Part shown: positions 25,594 to 34,474 of the stretch, one piece after another
How the letters are laid out: each line of letters begins with the position of its first letter
Numbering within the stretch: position 1 is the stretch's first letter
NCBI GenBank assembly: GCA_028716165.1
Contig: JAQUQI010000014.1
Coordinates: 1 to 41,464, forward strand
Direction: 5' to 3'
From: Candidatus Omnitrophota bacterium
GTDB taxonomy: Bacteria > Omnitrophota > Gorgyraeia > JABMRG01
DNA length: 41,464 nt
Notes under the pieces: model-generated
What the model saw: the letters and a program-made list of their open reading frames with translations, nothing else
The model's database searches: none
What the model was told of the DNA's origin: nothing
Made by a program: the position numbers and the translations under genes

Positions 25594-27197
25594 TTTCGGA
25601 TATCAATATTGCTCAAAAGGCGCGCCCGAGGCCGATAACCCGTATAGCCAAAGATGCCGGTATTAATGAGGGTGAGTTATTCCCATACGGCAGGCATATC
25701 GCTAAGGTGTCGCTTTCAGCATACGACAGGTTAAAAGACAAGCCTGATGGCAGGCTTATATTGGTCACGTCTATGACCCCTACAAAACACGGGGAAGGCA
25801 AAACCTCCACGGCAGTCGGCTTGGCCCAGGCGTTCAATTTATTGGGCAAAAAGGCCATCCTGTGCCTGCGCGAACCGTCTCTTGGCCCAATGTTCGGCAT
25901 AAAAGGCGGAGCCTGCGGCGGCGGCTATTCACAGGTAATACCGATGGAGGATATAAACCTGCATTTTACCGGTGACGCGTACGCGGTTTCTGCCGCCAAT
26001 AATCTTTTATGCGCCATGCTTGACAGCAGTATTTATTTTGGCAATAAATTGGCGGTTGATAAAAACAGCATACAAATAAAGCGCGCTATTGATATCAGCG
26101 ACAGGACACTGCGCGATATACGTTTTACCATCAAAAAGGGCATTTCGTATAAAAGCGGTTTTGATATAATAGCCGCTTCAGAAATTATGGCGGTTTTGGC
26201 ATTGAGCAAAAACATAGCCGATCTCAAAAACAGGTTGTCCCGGATTATAGCGGCTTTTTCAAATACGAAGGAACCGGTCACGGCAAAGGCATTAGGGGCT
26301 GTCGGAGCAATGGGCGCTCTTCTTGCAAACGCTCTTATGCCTAATTTGGTTCAGACCCTGGAAGGCGGGCCCGCGTTTGTGCACTGCGGGCCTTTTGCCA
26401 ATATCGCCCACGGCGCTAATAGCCTTATAGCTATTCTTACCGGGCTTAAATTGTGTGATTATGTGATTACGGAAAGCGGTTTTGGCGCTGATCTTGGGGC
26501 GGAAAAGTTTTTTGATATAGTCTGCAGGCAGGGTAACATTAAACCGTCGCTGGCAGTCCTTGTTGCTTCAAAACGGGCTGTTGATATTCAGGGTTTGCCG
26601 AATCTTAAAAGGCATATAGGCGTAATAAGGAGTTTCGGTATAGAGCCTATAGTTGCCATAAACCGGTTTCCATCCGATACGATCAAAGACATTGACGATA
26701 TAAAAAGGGCATGCGATGATTTCGGCGCAGAGAGCTATTTATCGGATGCCGTTAAGCGCGGCGGCAAGGGCGCCCTGGATCTTGCCAATGCCTGTATAAA
26801 ATCCATTAAAAACAGGGCTTGCGCGTTTAGATTTTTGTATAATACATCATCCGGGCTGAAAGAAAAAATCAAAATTATCGCGACAAAGATATACGGCGCC
26901 GGGTCTGTTTGGATAAGCGATAGAGCGGGAAAGGCATTGGATACAATTGAGGATATCGGCCTTGGAAACCTATTGGTCAATATTGCCAAAACCCAATTTT
27001 CGTTTTCTGATAATCACATGCTTAAAGGCGCGCCGAGCGGTTGGAAGCTTAAGGTGAATGATATAAGGGTTTTTGCCGGAGCGGGTTTTGTTGTGCCTGT
27101 ATGCGGCGATATATTACTTTTGCCCGGTTTGCCGAAATGCCCTGCGGCATGGGGTATTGATGTGGATACTCTTGGGAAGATAAAAGGCCTATTTTAA
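25590..27197 (+). CDS. fhs: Formate-tetrahydrofolate ligase
   Basis: 535 residues, slightly shorter than the usual ~556. The P-loop-like TPTKHGEGKT lies at 63-72, followed by LREPSLGPMFGIKGGACGGGYSQVIPM and DINLHFTGD, all diagnostic. It makes 10-formyl-THF from formate, THF and ATP: the entry of the Wood-Ljungdahl methyl branch, also used for purines. The ATG overlaps the rnhB stop, with AGGACAG upstream. An imperfect hairpin (27186-27195 with 27206-27215) spans the stop codon, and a separate promoter follows before fchA. Confidence 0.96.
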   Translation: MISDINIAQKARPRPITRIAKDAGINEGELFPYGRHIAKVSLSAYDRLKDKPDGRLILVTSMTPTKHGEGKTSTAVGLAQAFNLLGKKAILCLREPSLGPMFGIKGGACGGGYSQVIPMEDINLHFTGDAYAVSAANNLLCAMLDSSIYFGNKLAVDKNSIQIKRAIDISDRTLRDIRFTIKKGISYKSGFDIIAASEIMAVLALSKNIADLKNRLSRIIAAFSNTKEPVTAKALGAVGAMGALLANALMPNLVQTLEGGPAFVHCGPFANIAHGANSLIAILTGLKLCDYVITESGFGADLGAEKFFDIVCRQGNIKPSLAVLVASKRAVDIQGLPNLKRHIGVIRSFGIEPIVAINRFPSDTIKDIDDIKRACDDFGAESYLSDAVKRGGKGALDLANACIKSIKNRACAFRFLYNTSSGLKEKIKIIATKIYGAGSVWISDRAGKALDTIEDIGLGNLLVNIAKTQFSFSDNHMLKGAPSGWKLKVNDIRVFAGAGFVVPVCGDILLLPGLPKCPAAWGIDVDTLGKIKGLF

Positions 27198-27215
27198 GAC
27201 AATACAAAACGGGCC
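27186..27215 (+). repeat. Hairpin at the fhs stop codon
   Basis: GGCCTATTTT (27186-27195) pairs with AAAACGGGCC (27206-27215), with one wobble and one mismatch. It overlaps the fhs stop. No T-tract follows, so it is a weak terminator candidate ahead of the fchA promoter. Confidence 0.35.
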
Positions 27216-27224
27216 AATTAATCC

Positions 27225-27252
27225 TTGAGTTATTTTGTTGTTCGGATATAAT
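27225..27252 (+). promoter_or_regulatory. Promoter for the fchA-folD-metV-metF genes
   Basis: TTGAGT (27225-27230), a 16-base spacer, then a perfect TATAAT (27247-27252). Transcription would start near 27259, about 20 bases before the fchA TTG start at 27281. It would let the methyl-branch genes be expressed apart from the ribosomal/fhs transcript. Confidence 0.55.
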
Positions 27253-27280
27253 AAATAAGTGATGAGGACGATTATAATTT

Positions 27281-27904
27281 TTGGCAAAATCCATGGGATA
27301 CGCGAATAAGAGTATAAAATCATATCTGGATTGCCTTGCCGGGCCGAGGCCGGTTCCCGGGGGAGGAAGCGCTTCGGCGCTTGCCGGAGCCTTGGGTTGC
27401 GGACTTTTGAGCATGGTGGCCCATTTTACTTTGTCTAACAAGGGTTTTAACGGTTATAAAGAAAGGGCGCAGAAGTCTTTAAAAAAGTCTGAAAATTTAA
27501 GAGCGAAATTTACCTTGCTTATTGATAAAGATGCCCAGGCCTATGAAAGCCTGGCATTGGCTTTCAAGAAATATGCCCGGGATTCCGCCGATTTCCAGAA
27601 GGCCGTTAAAAAAGCAATAGTTCCGGCCCAAAAGGTGTGCGATTATTGTTACGAGGCGGCTATAGCGGCCCTTGAGCTTTCTTATGCGGGGAAAAAATCT
27701 ATCCTTTCCGATATTGTTTCAGCTATACATGATCTGGATGCCGCGTTTGAAACAGGATTGACAAACATAAATTCCAATACTCGTTTTATTAAAGACAAGT
27801 CTTTCGCCCGTTCAAAGATACAGGCTTATTCCGCTCTGCAAAAAGACATGAAGCAGATAAAGTCCAAGATATTGTCGGTTATTATGGAAAGGATGGATGC
27901 CTGA
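27281..27904 (+). CDS. fchA: Methenyl-THF cyclohydrolase / formimidoyl-THF cyclodeaminase family
   Basis: 207 residues from TTG 27281 (GAGGA 12 bases upstream); ATG 27293 would remove four residues. The N-terminal YLDCLAGPRPVPGGGSASALAGALGCGLLSMV is the hallmark of the all-helical FchA/FTCD cyclodeaminase fold. In acetogens FchA converts 10-formyl-THF to 5,10-methenyl-THF. The position between fhs and folD supports that role; a formimino-THF cyclodeaminase for histidine degradation is less likely because no hut genes are near. FolD usually also has cyclohydrolase activity, so the step may be duplicated. The stop overlaps the folD start (TGATG). Confidence 0.88.
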   Translation: MAKSMGYANKSIKSYLDCLAGPRPVPGGGSASALAGALGCGLLSMVAHFTLSNKGFNGYKERAQKSLKKSENLRAKFTLLIDKDAQAYESLALAFKKYARDSADFQKAVKKAIVPAQKVCDYCYEAAIAALELSYAGKKSILSDIVSAIHDLDAAFETGLTNINSNTRFIKDKSFARSKIQAYSALQKDMKQIKSKILSVIMERMDA

Positions 27905-28770
27905 TGCCGGCCAGAATACTTGATGGCAAACTAAGGGCCGGCGAGATCAAACGGCGCCTGAAGGAAGAGATAGCCGGGTTAAAAGACTCTTTGGGGTATG
28001 CCCCGCGGCTTGCCGCTGTCCAGATAGGTACCGAAACCCCTTTCTCGTTATATGTGAATTCGCAGAAAAAAGTTGCCGAAGAAATAGGCATAGAATACAG
28101 GCTTATAGAATTACCCGCTTCCTGCAAAGAGAAAGACCTTGTTGACAGCATTTTATCCCTAAACGATGACGAGTCAATAAACGGTATTATCCTGCAATCC
28201 CCTTTGCCCGGCCGTTTTGATATGGTAAAACTCTCCTCTTTTGTATCATCCGACAAAGATGCCGAAGGCGTTAATCCCGAAAATAAAGGTAAGCTTCTGC
28301 TTAACTCCTATAAGGTGGTGCCGCCTACGGCATCGGCTGTTATGGAATTGCTTGCCATTTCAGGAGAACAGTTAAAGGGCCGGGAAGCGGTCATTATAGG
28401 CCACAGCGGGATTGTTGGAAAGCCGCTCGCCATGCTTTTGCTTGACAGGTTATGCACAGTAACCGTATGCCATGTAGAGACCTATAACAGGGGCATGCTT
28501 TTAGAGCATATCAGGAGAGCGGAGGTGCTTGTTGTTTCTGTCGGCAAACCGGAGCTGGTTAAGGGTGAATGGATAAGGCCGGGGGCCGTGGTTATTGATG
28601 TCGGAATAAATATGATTAAAGACAAGATAGTAGGTGATGTAGAATACAGCAAAGCCTTGGGCAGGGCTTCTCATATCTCTCCGGTACCCGGAGGCGTCGG
28701 CCCTTTGACGACAATTATACTTATGAGAAATTGTATAGAACTTTTTAAACGGCAGGTCAACGCGCTATGA
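27904..28770 (+). CDS. folD: Methylene-THF dehydrogenase / methenyl-THF cyclohydrolase
   Basis: 288 residues. The catalytic Lys/Tyr region lies in TPFSLYVNSQKKVAEEIGI, followed by DDESINGIILQSPLPG, the NADP-binding VIIGHSGIVGKPLAMLL (usual form GRSxxVGKP, here with His for Arg) and SPVPGGVGPLTTIILM. It interconverts 5,10-methenyl- and 5,10-methylene-THF, the second half of the methyl branch before MetF. It overlaps fchA and metV, so it is translationally coupled to both. It also feeds PanB and thymidylate or serine synthesis with methylene-THF. Confidence 0.96.
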   Translation: MPARILDGKLRAGEIKRRLKEEIAGLKDSLGYAPRLAAVQIGTETPFSLYVNSQKKVAEEIGIEYRLIELPASCKEKDLVDSILSLNDDESINGIILQSPLPGRFDMVKLSSFVSSDKDAEGVNPENKGKLLLNSYKVVPPTASAVMELLAISGEQLKGREAVIIGHSGIVGKPLAMLLLDRLCTVTVCHVETYNRGMLLEHIRRAEVLVVSVGKPELVKGEWIRPGAVVIDVGINMIKDKIVGDVEYSKALGRASHISPVPGGVGPLTTIILMRNCIELFKRQVNAL

Positions 28771-29411
28771 TAGTCACGAGGAAGAAAGAGACAGAAGTTA
28801 TTTTGGGAATGCTTAAAGGTTATAAGTCTGTATTCCTGATAGGTTGCGCGCAATGCGCTACCATGTGCAAGACCGGCGGCGAACAACAGCTTTGCGATAT
28901 GCAGGCATTGCTTGAGGCAGAAGGCAAGGTTGCAACAGGTAAAGCCATACTTGACCCGGCCTGTCATCTCGTTAAGGTAAAGCAATTCGCCTATCAGAAC
29001 AAAGACGCCATAAAGGGCGCGGATGCCATATTGGCCCTTACATGCGGCGACGGAGTGCAAGCTATAAAAGACGGTATTATGGGCAAAACGGTCCTACCGG
29101 CGCTTGATACTCTTTTTTTAGGAGAATTTGAACGCGGCGGGCATTTTTCGCAGAAGTGTGTCCTTTGCGGCGAGTGTATTATTGACAAGACGGATGCCAT
29201 ATGTCCGATAACGATGTGCGCCAAGGGTTTGCTTAACGGCCCATGCGGCGGTTCCAAAAATAAAAAATGCGAGGTTGACAGGGAAAAGGATTGCGCGTGG
29301 ATACTGATATATGAAAGGCTTAAGGTATTGCGCAAACTGGAGAACATGGAAAAGATAGCTTGTCCCCGCGATTATTCGTTGCAGTCAAGGCCCCAAAAGG
29401 TGATAGTTTGA
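28767..29411 (+). CDS. metV: MetV-type iron-sulfur/zinc partner of methylene-THF reductase
   Basis: 214 residues. Cysteine motifs are visible in IGCAQCATMCKTGGEQQLC and in CVLCGECIIDKTDAICPITMCAKGLLNGPCGG, the signature of the methylene-THF reductase C-terminal (MetV) family. In acetogens MetV forms a complex with MetF and is needed for ferredoxin- or NADH-linked reduction to methyl-THF. The gene overlaps folD by 4 bases and ends one base before metF, giving the standard metV-metF pair. This points to an anaerobic, acetogen-like MetFV reductase rather than the E. coli MetF. Confidence 0.9.
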   Translation: MIVTRKKETEVILGMLKGYKSVFLIGCAQCATMCKTGGEQQLCDMQALLEAEGKVATGKAILDPACHLVKVKQFAYQNKDAIKGADAILALTCGDGVQAIKDGIMGKTVLPALDTLFLGEFERGGHFSQKCVLCGECIIDKTDAICPITMCAKGLLNGPCGGSKNKKCEVDREKDCAWILIYERLKVLRKLENMEKIACPRDYSLQSRPQKVIV

Positions 29412-29412
29412 T

Positions 29413-30279
29413 ATGGGTCTAAGAGAAGCCATAAAGGCAAAAAAATTTATAGTAACAAGCGAAACAGCTCCTCCGAAAGGCACTGATATTTTTAGGATGG
29501 TTGAAGATGCCAGGCCTCTTGCCGGAAAAGTTGATGCTGTAAATGTTACTGACTTGCAAAGCGCTGTTATGAGGCTTGGGTCTTTGGCAGGCTGTTACAT
29601 GCTTAAACAAGCGGGCATTGACCCTATATTTCAGCTTACATGCCGTGACAGGAACAGGCTTGCCCTTTCCTCGGATTTGCTTTCAGCATCAGCTCTCGGT
29701 ATCGGCAATGTCCTGATACTTACAGGAGACCATCCTGCCAGCGGAGATCACCCTGGGGCAAAACCGGTATTTGATCTGGATGCGGTCCAGCTCCTTAACG
29801 TTGCCAGAGGCCTTTGCCAGGGCAGGGACATGTCGGGAAATAAGCTTAATGGCAAGCCTGATTTTTGCCTGGGCGCGGTTGTTAATCCGTGCGCGGAGCC
29901 CATTGAACCTGAATTGATAAAGATGAGAAAAAAGATTGATTCCGGAGCTCAATTTTTTCAGACACAGGCTGTCTTTGATGTGGAAAGGTTCGGCCTTTTT
30001 ATGGACAAGGTGTCAAAATATAATGTGCCTGTAATCGCGGGCATTGTATTGCTTAAATCGGCCAAGATGGCATTATATATGAATGATAATGTCGCGGGCA
30101 TATATGTGCCAAAAGCGCTTATTGAACGCATTGATACTGCCGCGGACAAACAAAAAGAATCTGTCGGAATAGCGTGCGGCCTGATCGGCCGGTTAAAGAA
30201 TATATGCGACGGGGTGCATATTATGCCTATTGGCTGGGAGAGGCTTGTTCCTGATATAGTTGACAGGGCCGGCATATGA
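29413..30279 (+). CDS. metF: 5,10-methylene-THF reductase
   Basis: 288 residues, a TIM-barrel flavoprotein. FIVTSETAPPKGTD at the start, VDAVNVTDLQSAVMRLGSLA, ILTGDHPASGDHPGAKPVFDLDAVQLL and SGAQFFQTQAVFD are the family blocks. It reduces methylene-THF to methyl-THF. It is paired with metV and lies upstream of acsE, so the product probably goes to the corrinoid protein as well as to methionine. A 98-base gap with no clear terminator separates it from the HD-GYP gene. Confidence 0.95.
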   Translation: MGLREAIKAKKFIVTSETAPPKGTDIFRMVEDARPLAGKVDAVNVTDLQSAVMRLGSLAGCYMLKQAGIDPIFQLTCRDRNRLALSSDLLSASALGIGNVLILTGDHPASGDHPGAKPVFDLDAVQLLNVARGLCQGRDMSGNKLNGKPDFCLGAVVNPCAEPIEPELIKMRKKIDSGAQFFQTQAVFDVERFGLFMDKVSKYNVPVIAGIVLLKSAKMALYMNDNVAGIYVPKALIERIDTAADKQKESVGIACGLIGRLKNICDGVHIMPIGWERLVPDIVDRAGI

Positions 30280-30377
30280 GCTGTGCCTGTTTATTCGCGG
30301 CCTGTAACGCGGCATGAAAAAAGGAAAAATGTTTTTGATATTTATGTTTGTTTTTTGCTCTATGATAGGGAGGCGGT

Positions 30378-31814
30378 ATGAATCCTAAGATAAAGATAGA
30401 AAGTTTATCCACGGTGAGTTTACAAAAAAAATTCAGCGTGGCATTTATTCTCATGTCTTTGGTGCCGATATTGCTGATACTTTTTATTATCCATTATTTT
30501 CAGATTGTTCCTTTGGTTGAAAAGCAGCTGCCTTTTTTCAACATTACTATACTTCTTGTGGTATTATTAAGTTTAGCTTCTTTTGACCTTGTCAGAAGAA
30601 GTATGGTCTCACTGTCTCGTATCAGTAAAAACGCCGCCATAATCGCAAGCGGTAATTACGACAAAAGGGTTGAACATGCCAATGATGAGGAGATAGGCCA
30701 GCTGGCAAATTCATTTAATAAAATTACCGCTGAATTACAGAATAAGATAAAACAACTGGAACAATCAAAAAAACTGCTCCAGCATATATTGAACAAGATA
30801 GGTTCAGCGGTTACATCAACTAAGGGTATAGAAAATCTTCTTGAGCTTATATTGCAGACTCTGATCCAGGGCACAGAGGCCAGATCGGGGGCCATATATA
30901 TTGTAAACAATGAAAAGAACAGGCTTGTGATGAGGGTTAGTTTTGGGGTATTTGACCCTGCCGGAAAAACTGAACTGGCTATGGATCAGGGCCTGACCGG
31001 TAAAGCGCTTGGATTAAAAACCATAGAAACCGCATCCGACATCAAAGAAAACGCGCTTGCGCGGTTTGAATATGAGAATAAATTGGCCCGGGAATCTATC
31101 GTTGTTTCGCCGCTGATTTGTAAAGACGATACTTTAGGCGTAATTATATTGTGCGATAAAACGCGTGGCCGGTCTTTTAGCAGCGACGACACGGCCTTAT
31201 TATCAAATGTCTCGGCCCAAACCGCTATAGCTATAGAAAACTTTTTGCTTAATGAAGACGCTGAAAAGACCTATCTTGAGACCGTGACCGCCCTGGCTGT
31301 TGCGGTTGAAGCAAAAGACCCTTATAGCAGAGGCCATATTGACAGGGTATCTGATTATGCCCAAAGGCTTGGCAGGGAAATGGGCCTTGATGAAGAGATG
31401 ATGAAGATACTTAAAAACGGAGCTGTATTACACGATGTGGGAAAGATAGGGGTAAGGGATGAGGTTCTGAAAAAACAAGGCCCGTTGAATGAAGAGGAAC
31501 AGAAAGAGATGAGACAACATGTGATAATCGGCGTAAATATAATAAAACCGATAAGAAGCATGTCGGCCCTATCAGATTTAGTGCGCTATCATCAGGAGCT
31601 CTATGACGGCACCGGTTATCCGGACGGGCTCAAAGGCGAAGAGATACCCCTGTCGGCAAGGATAATAAAGATTTGCGATGCCTATGATGCCATGACGACG
31701 GATAGGCCATATCGCAAGGGAATGAGCAGGGATGATGCCAAAAAAGAAATTGAGAAAAAAAGCGGTATAGAATTTGACCCGGGAATAGTAAAAAGTTTCC
31801 TGAATGTGATATGA
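30378..31814 (+). CDS. Membrane-bound HAMP-GAF-HD-GYP protein (probable c-di-GMP phosphodiesterase)
   Basis: 478 residues; GGGAGG sets the start. Two transmembrane helices (~17-40, ~52-72) flank a very short periplasmic stretch, followed by HAMP (~72-125; ASGNYDKRVEHANDEEIGQLANSFN), a GAF sensor (~140-285) and an HD-GYP domain (~305-478). The HD pair is H352/D353 (AVLHDVGKIG), and the second motif reads YHQELYDGTGYP, with GYP at 413-415 (HHE is HQE here). It probably degrades cyclic di-GMP; the cyclic nucleotide actually used cannot be told from sequence. It sits between metF and panB and overlaps panB (ATGA). Confidence 0.9.
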   Translation: MNPKIKIESLSTVSLQKKFSVAFILMSLVPILLILFIIHYFQIVPLVEKQLPFFNITILLVVLLSLASFDLVRRSMVSLSRISKNAAIIASGNYDKRVEHANDEEIGQLANSFNKITAELQNKIKQLEQSKKLLQHILNKIGSAVTSTKGIENLLELILQTLIQGTEARSGAIYIVNNEKNRLVMRVSFGVFDPAGKTELAMDQGLTGKALGLKTIETASDIKENALARFEYENKLARESIVVSPLICKDDTLGVIILCDKTRGRSFSSDDTALLSNVSAQTAIAIENFLLNEDAEKTYLETVTALAVAVEAKDPYSRGHIDRVSDYAQRLGREMGLDEEMMKILKNGAVLHDVGKIGVRDEVLKKQGPLNEEEQKEMRQHVIIGVNIIKPIRSMSALSDLVRYHQELYDGTGYPDGLKGEEIPLSARIIKICDAYDAMTTDRPYRKGMSRDDAKKEIEKKSGIEFDPGIVKSFLNVI

Positions 31815-32659
31815 ACATGATTATGCCTGATGTGATAAAACAAATGAAGGCCAGATCAGAGCCTATAACTCTTCTGACGGCTTACGGGTATCCGATGGCC
31901 AGGATATTTGATGATGTGGGAATAGATATAATCCTCGTGGGCGACAGCGTTGCCAATACCGAGCTGGGGCTGGAGTCTACAAAGTATATGACGATGGATG
32001 AGATGATACATCATGCCAAGGCCGTCTCCCGGGCGGTAAGAAAAAGCCTCCTTGTAGGGGATATGCCCTTTGAGTCCTATCAAAAGGACATATCAAAGGC
32101 CGCCGCCAATGCCAAAAGATTTATTAACGAGGCAGGCTGCGGCGCGGTCAAAGTTGAGTGGTTTAAATACTGCCCTGAAGTTGTCCGGGATATATTGGAT
32201 TCAGGCATTGCTGTTATGGGGCATATAGGCCTTACGCCCCAGACGGCGGATGAACTCGGCGGCTTGAAAGTCCAGGGAAAGGACGTTGACGCCGCGAATA
32301 AAATTATTGAACAGGCCGTGGTTTTAAGCGGTCTGGGTGTTTTCAGCCTTGTGCTTGAATGCGTGCCTGACGTGTTGGCAAAAATTATTACCGAGACCGT
32401 TGATATACCTACTATCGGTATTGGCGCCGGGCCTTATTGTGACGGGCAGGCGCTTGTTTCCTATGATATGCTCGGCATCACAAGGCCGCGTAAACCTAAA
32501 TTCGTAAAACAATATGCCGATATATATTCGCAGATAGAGAATGCGGCAAGGAATTATAAAGACGAAGTCAAGCGCCGCGTTTTTCCCGATAGAGAACATA
32601 TGTATACCATGAACCCGGAAGAGGCGCTTAAATTGCGCCAGTCCAAGAGCAAAGGCTAA
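31811..32659 (+). CDS. panB: 3-methyl-2-oxobutanoate hydroxymethyltransferase
   Basis: 282 residues. TLLTAYGYPMARIFDDVGIDIILVGDSVA, VGDMPFESY, MGHIGLTPQ and IPTIGIGAGPYCDGQALVSYDMLG are PanB blocks. It adds a hydroxymethyl group from 5,10-methylene-THF to 2-oxoisovalerate, giving ketopantoate. The C1 donor is made by folD just upstream, and the 2-oxoisovalerate belongs to the pathway of the ilvE-type gene at the left edge. Nearby start codons at 31811, 31817 and 31823 are all in frame; 31811 is given because of the overlap. panE follows. Confidence 0.95.
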   Translation: MNMIMPDVIKQMKARSEPITLLTAYGYPMARIFDDVGIDIILVGDSVANTELGLESTKYMTMDEMIHHAKAVSRAVRKSLLVGDMPFESYQKDISKAAANAKRFINEAGCGAVKVEWFKYCPEVVRDILDSGIAVMGHIGLTPQTADELGGLKVQGKDVDAANKIIEQAVVLSGLGVFSLVLECVPDVLAKIITETVDIPTIGIGAGPYCDGQALVSYDMLGITRPRKPKFVKQYADIYSQIENAARNYKDEVKRRVFPDREHMYTMNPEEALKLRQSKSKG

Positions 32660-32717
32660 TGCGGCGGTTGAAACAGCAGAAGGTTAATTTTTATCCGGAA
32701 GACAACAAAGGCAGTAT

Positions 32718-33653
32718 ATGAAAATAGCGATAGTAGGCCCCGGGGCGATAGGGTGTTTGTTGGCAGGCTTGCTTTCCAGGCAGAAAGGCAGGCATGATGT
32801 CTGGTTGCTGGATAAACATCCCCAGCGGGCTAAAAAGATTAAAGAATCGGGAATTACCATAGAAGGCGTGACAGCCGCAAAGCAAAGCGTTAATATAACA
32901 GCTGATGCCAAGCTGATAGGGCAGTCAGAGCTGGTTGTTATAGCAACCAAATCATATGATACCGAATCCGCGCTTGCCTCAATCAAGCCTTTGCTTTCCG
33001 GCGAGACAAATGTGATGTCATTGCAGAACGGTATTGGGAACCTACAGCTTGTATCGGACATGGTGGGGCAGGACAGGACTGTCTGCGCTATAACATCACA
33101 TGGAGCTACCCTGATCTCTGACGGCAGAGTAAAACACACCGGCAAAGGGGACACGGTGATAGGCAAGCTTGACGGAAAGCTTTTCAGGGACGTCCGCCAC
33201 ATATCAAATGCCTTAAATGATGCCGGTATCATGACAAAAACTTCCAAAGATATAGGCAATGCCTTATGGAGCAAGCTTATCATAAACGCCGGTATTAACC
33301 CTTTGTCGGCAATATGCCGGGTTCCCAACGGCGTAATCCTTAAGCGCGAAGGCATAAAAGAGTTGATGCGTCAACTGGTTATTGAGGCCGTAAAAGTGGC
33401 CAAGAAAAATAAGATAAAGCTTATATTTGATGACCCGCTGGCTAAGGTTGAATCCGTGTGCCAGTCTACCGCCGATAATATTTCAAGCATGCTTCAGGAT
33501 GTGCTTAACAAAAAACGCACGGAAATAGATTTTATAAACGGCGCCATATCAAGATACGCGAAAAACGCCGGTATAAAAACCCCGGTAAATGACACGATAG
33601 TCTGCATTATAAAGGCTATAGAAGACAGCTATAAGGAACAAGCGGGTATATGA
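32718..33653 (+). CDS. panE: 2-dehydropantoate 2-reductase
   Basis: 311 residues. The NADPH-binding IAIVGPGAIGCLLAGLL, VIATKSYDTESALASI, MSLQNGIGN, and catalytic-lysine region ALWSKLIINAGINPLSAICRV are clear. It reduces ketopantoate to pantoate, the step after PanB. panC and panD are not in the window. The stop overlaps the acsE start (ATGA), so pantothenate and methyl-transfer genes share one transcript. Confidence 0.94.
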   Translation: MKIAIVGPGAIGCLLAGLLSRQKGRHDVWLLDKHPQRAKKIKESGITIEGVTAAKQSVNITADAKLIGQSELVVIATKSYDTESALASIKPLLSGETNVMSLQNGIGNLQLVSDMVGQDRTVCAITSHGATLISDGRVKHTGKGDTVIGKLDGKLFRDVRHISNALNDAGIMTKTSKDIGNALWSKLIINAGINPLSAICRVPNGVILKREGIKELMRQLVIEAVKVAKKNKIKLIFDDPLAKVESVCQSTADNISSMLQDVLNKKRTEIDFINGAISRYAKNAGIKTPVNDTIVCIIKAIEDSYKEQAGI

Positions 33654-34474
33654 TAATAATAGGCGAAAAGATTAATTCAACCCGCAGGCACATAAAAGAA
33701 GCCATAGCCGGAAAAAGGCTTGACGTATTGTTGGAAGAGGCAGGAAGCCAATTGTTGTCCGGAGCCCAATATATTGACATAAATACGGCCGCTTCTATCG
33801 CGAAAGAAAAAGATGATCTTATCTGGCTGCTGGAAAATGTGCAAGAGAAATTTGGGTGCGGTTTAAGTATTGACAGCCCTGACCCTGGTATCGTGAAAGA
33901 GGCTATAGGCTTATGCGCGAAAAGGCCTTTTGTCAATTCTATTACCGGTGAAAAATCCAGGATTGGTTTTATGAAAAGTTTTATGTCCTGCAGGCAATGC
34001 TTTATTATAGCGCTTTCCATAAATGACGACGGTATACCCGATGACGTTGAGGGCAGGGTTTCTGTGGCAGAGGAGATAATAAAATACGCGGCTTTACAGG
34101 GGGTAGACAGGCGGGATGTTTTTATAGATCCGCTTGTCAAGCCCGTTAGCACAGAGCCCGGCCAGGCGCGCTGTTTTTTAGAGGCGGTTAAAATATTAAA
34201 AGGCAAAGGCATAAGCTGCATAGGCGGTTTAAGCAATATTTCATTCGGCCTGCCCAGGCGTGATATTCTTAACGCGGTATTTATCAGGCTTGCCATAGAT
34301 GCCGGTATAGACGCAGCTATACTGGATCCCACACAGAAGCAGACAGGCGCATTATTGTCAGGTAAGGACATGCCAAAGCAGGTTTTTTCTATTGCCCAGG
34401 ATGCCATACTCGGAAAAGACGAATATTCAATGAATTACATTAAGGCCTTCAGGGCCGGGCTTTTGGAGTTTTAG
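33650..34474 (+). CDS. acsE: Methyl-THF:corrinoid iron-sulfur protein methyltransferase (AcsE-like)
   Basis: 274 residues, a pterin-binding TIM barrel like AcsE and the MetH THF domain: IIIGEKINSTRR at the start, GAQYIDINTAA, LSIDSPDPGIVKEAI, FVNSITGEKSR and GGLSNISFGLPRR. It moves the methyl group of methyl-THF to a cobalamin protein, the last step of the methyl branch. The corrinoid protein and CO dehydrogenase/acetyl-CoA synthase genes are not in the window, so the acceptor is inferred; a standalone methyltransferase for another corrinoid protein is possible. It overlaps panE. Confidence 0.88.
   Translation: MIIIGEKINSTRRHIKEAIAGKRLDVLLEEAGSQLLSGAQYIDINTAASIAKEKDDLIWLLENVQEKFGCGLSIDSPDPGIVKEAIGLCAKRPFVNSITGEKSRIGFMKSFMSCRQCFIIALSINDDGIPDDVEGRVSVAEEIIKYAALQGVDRRDVFIDPLVKPVSTEPGQARCFLEAVKILKGKGISCIGGLSNISFGLPRRDILNAVFIRLAIDAGIDAAILDPTQKQTGALLSGKDMPKQVFSIAQDAILGKDEYSMNYIKAFRAGLLEF

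Noticed and set aside
30314-30388. 24-codon hydrophobic reading frame overlapping the HD-GYP start
   Set aside because: It has no ribosome-binding site of its own, is very short and overlaps the real start; a leader peptide cannot be excluded but is not supported.
33616-34407. Reverse-strand 263-residue frame opposite acsE
   Set aside because: It has no recognisable domain and lies fully opposite a well-supported gene.
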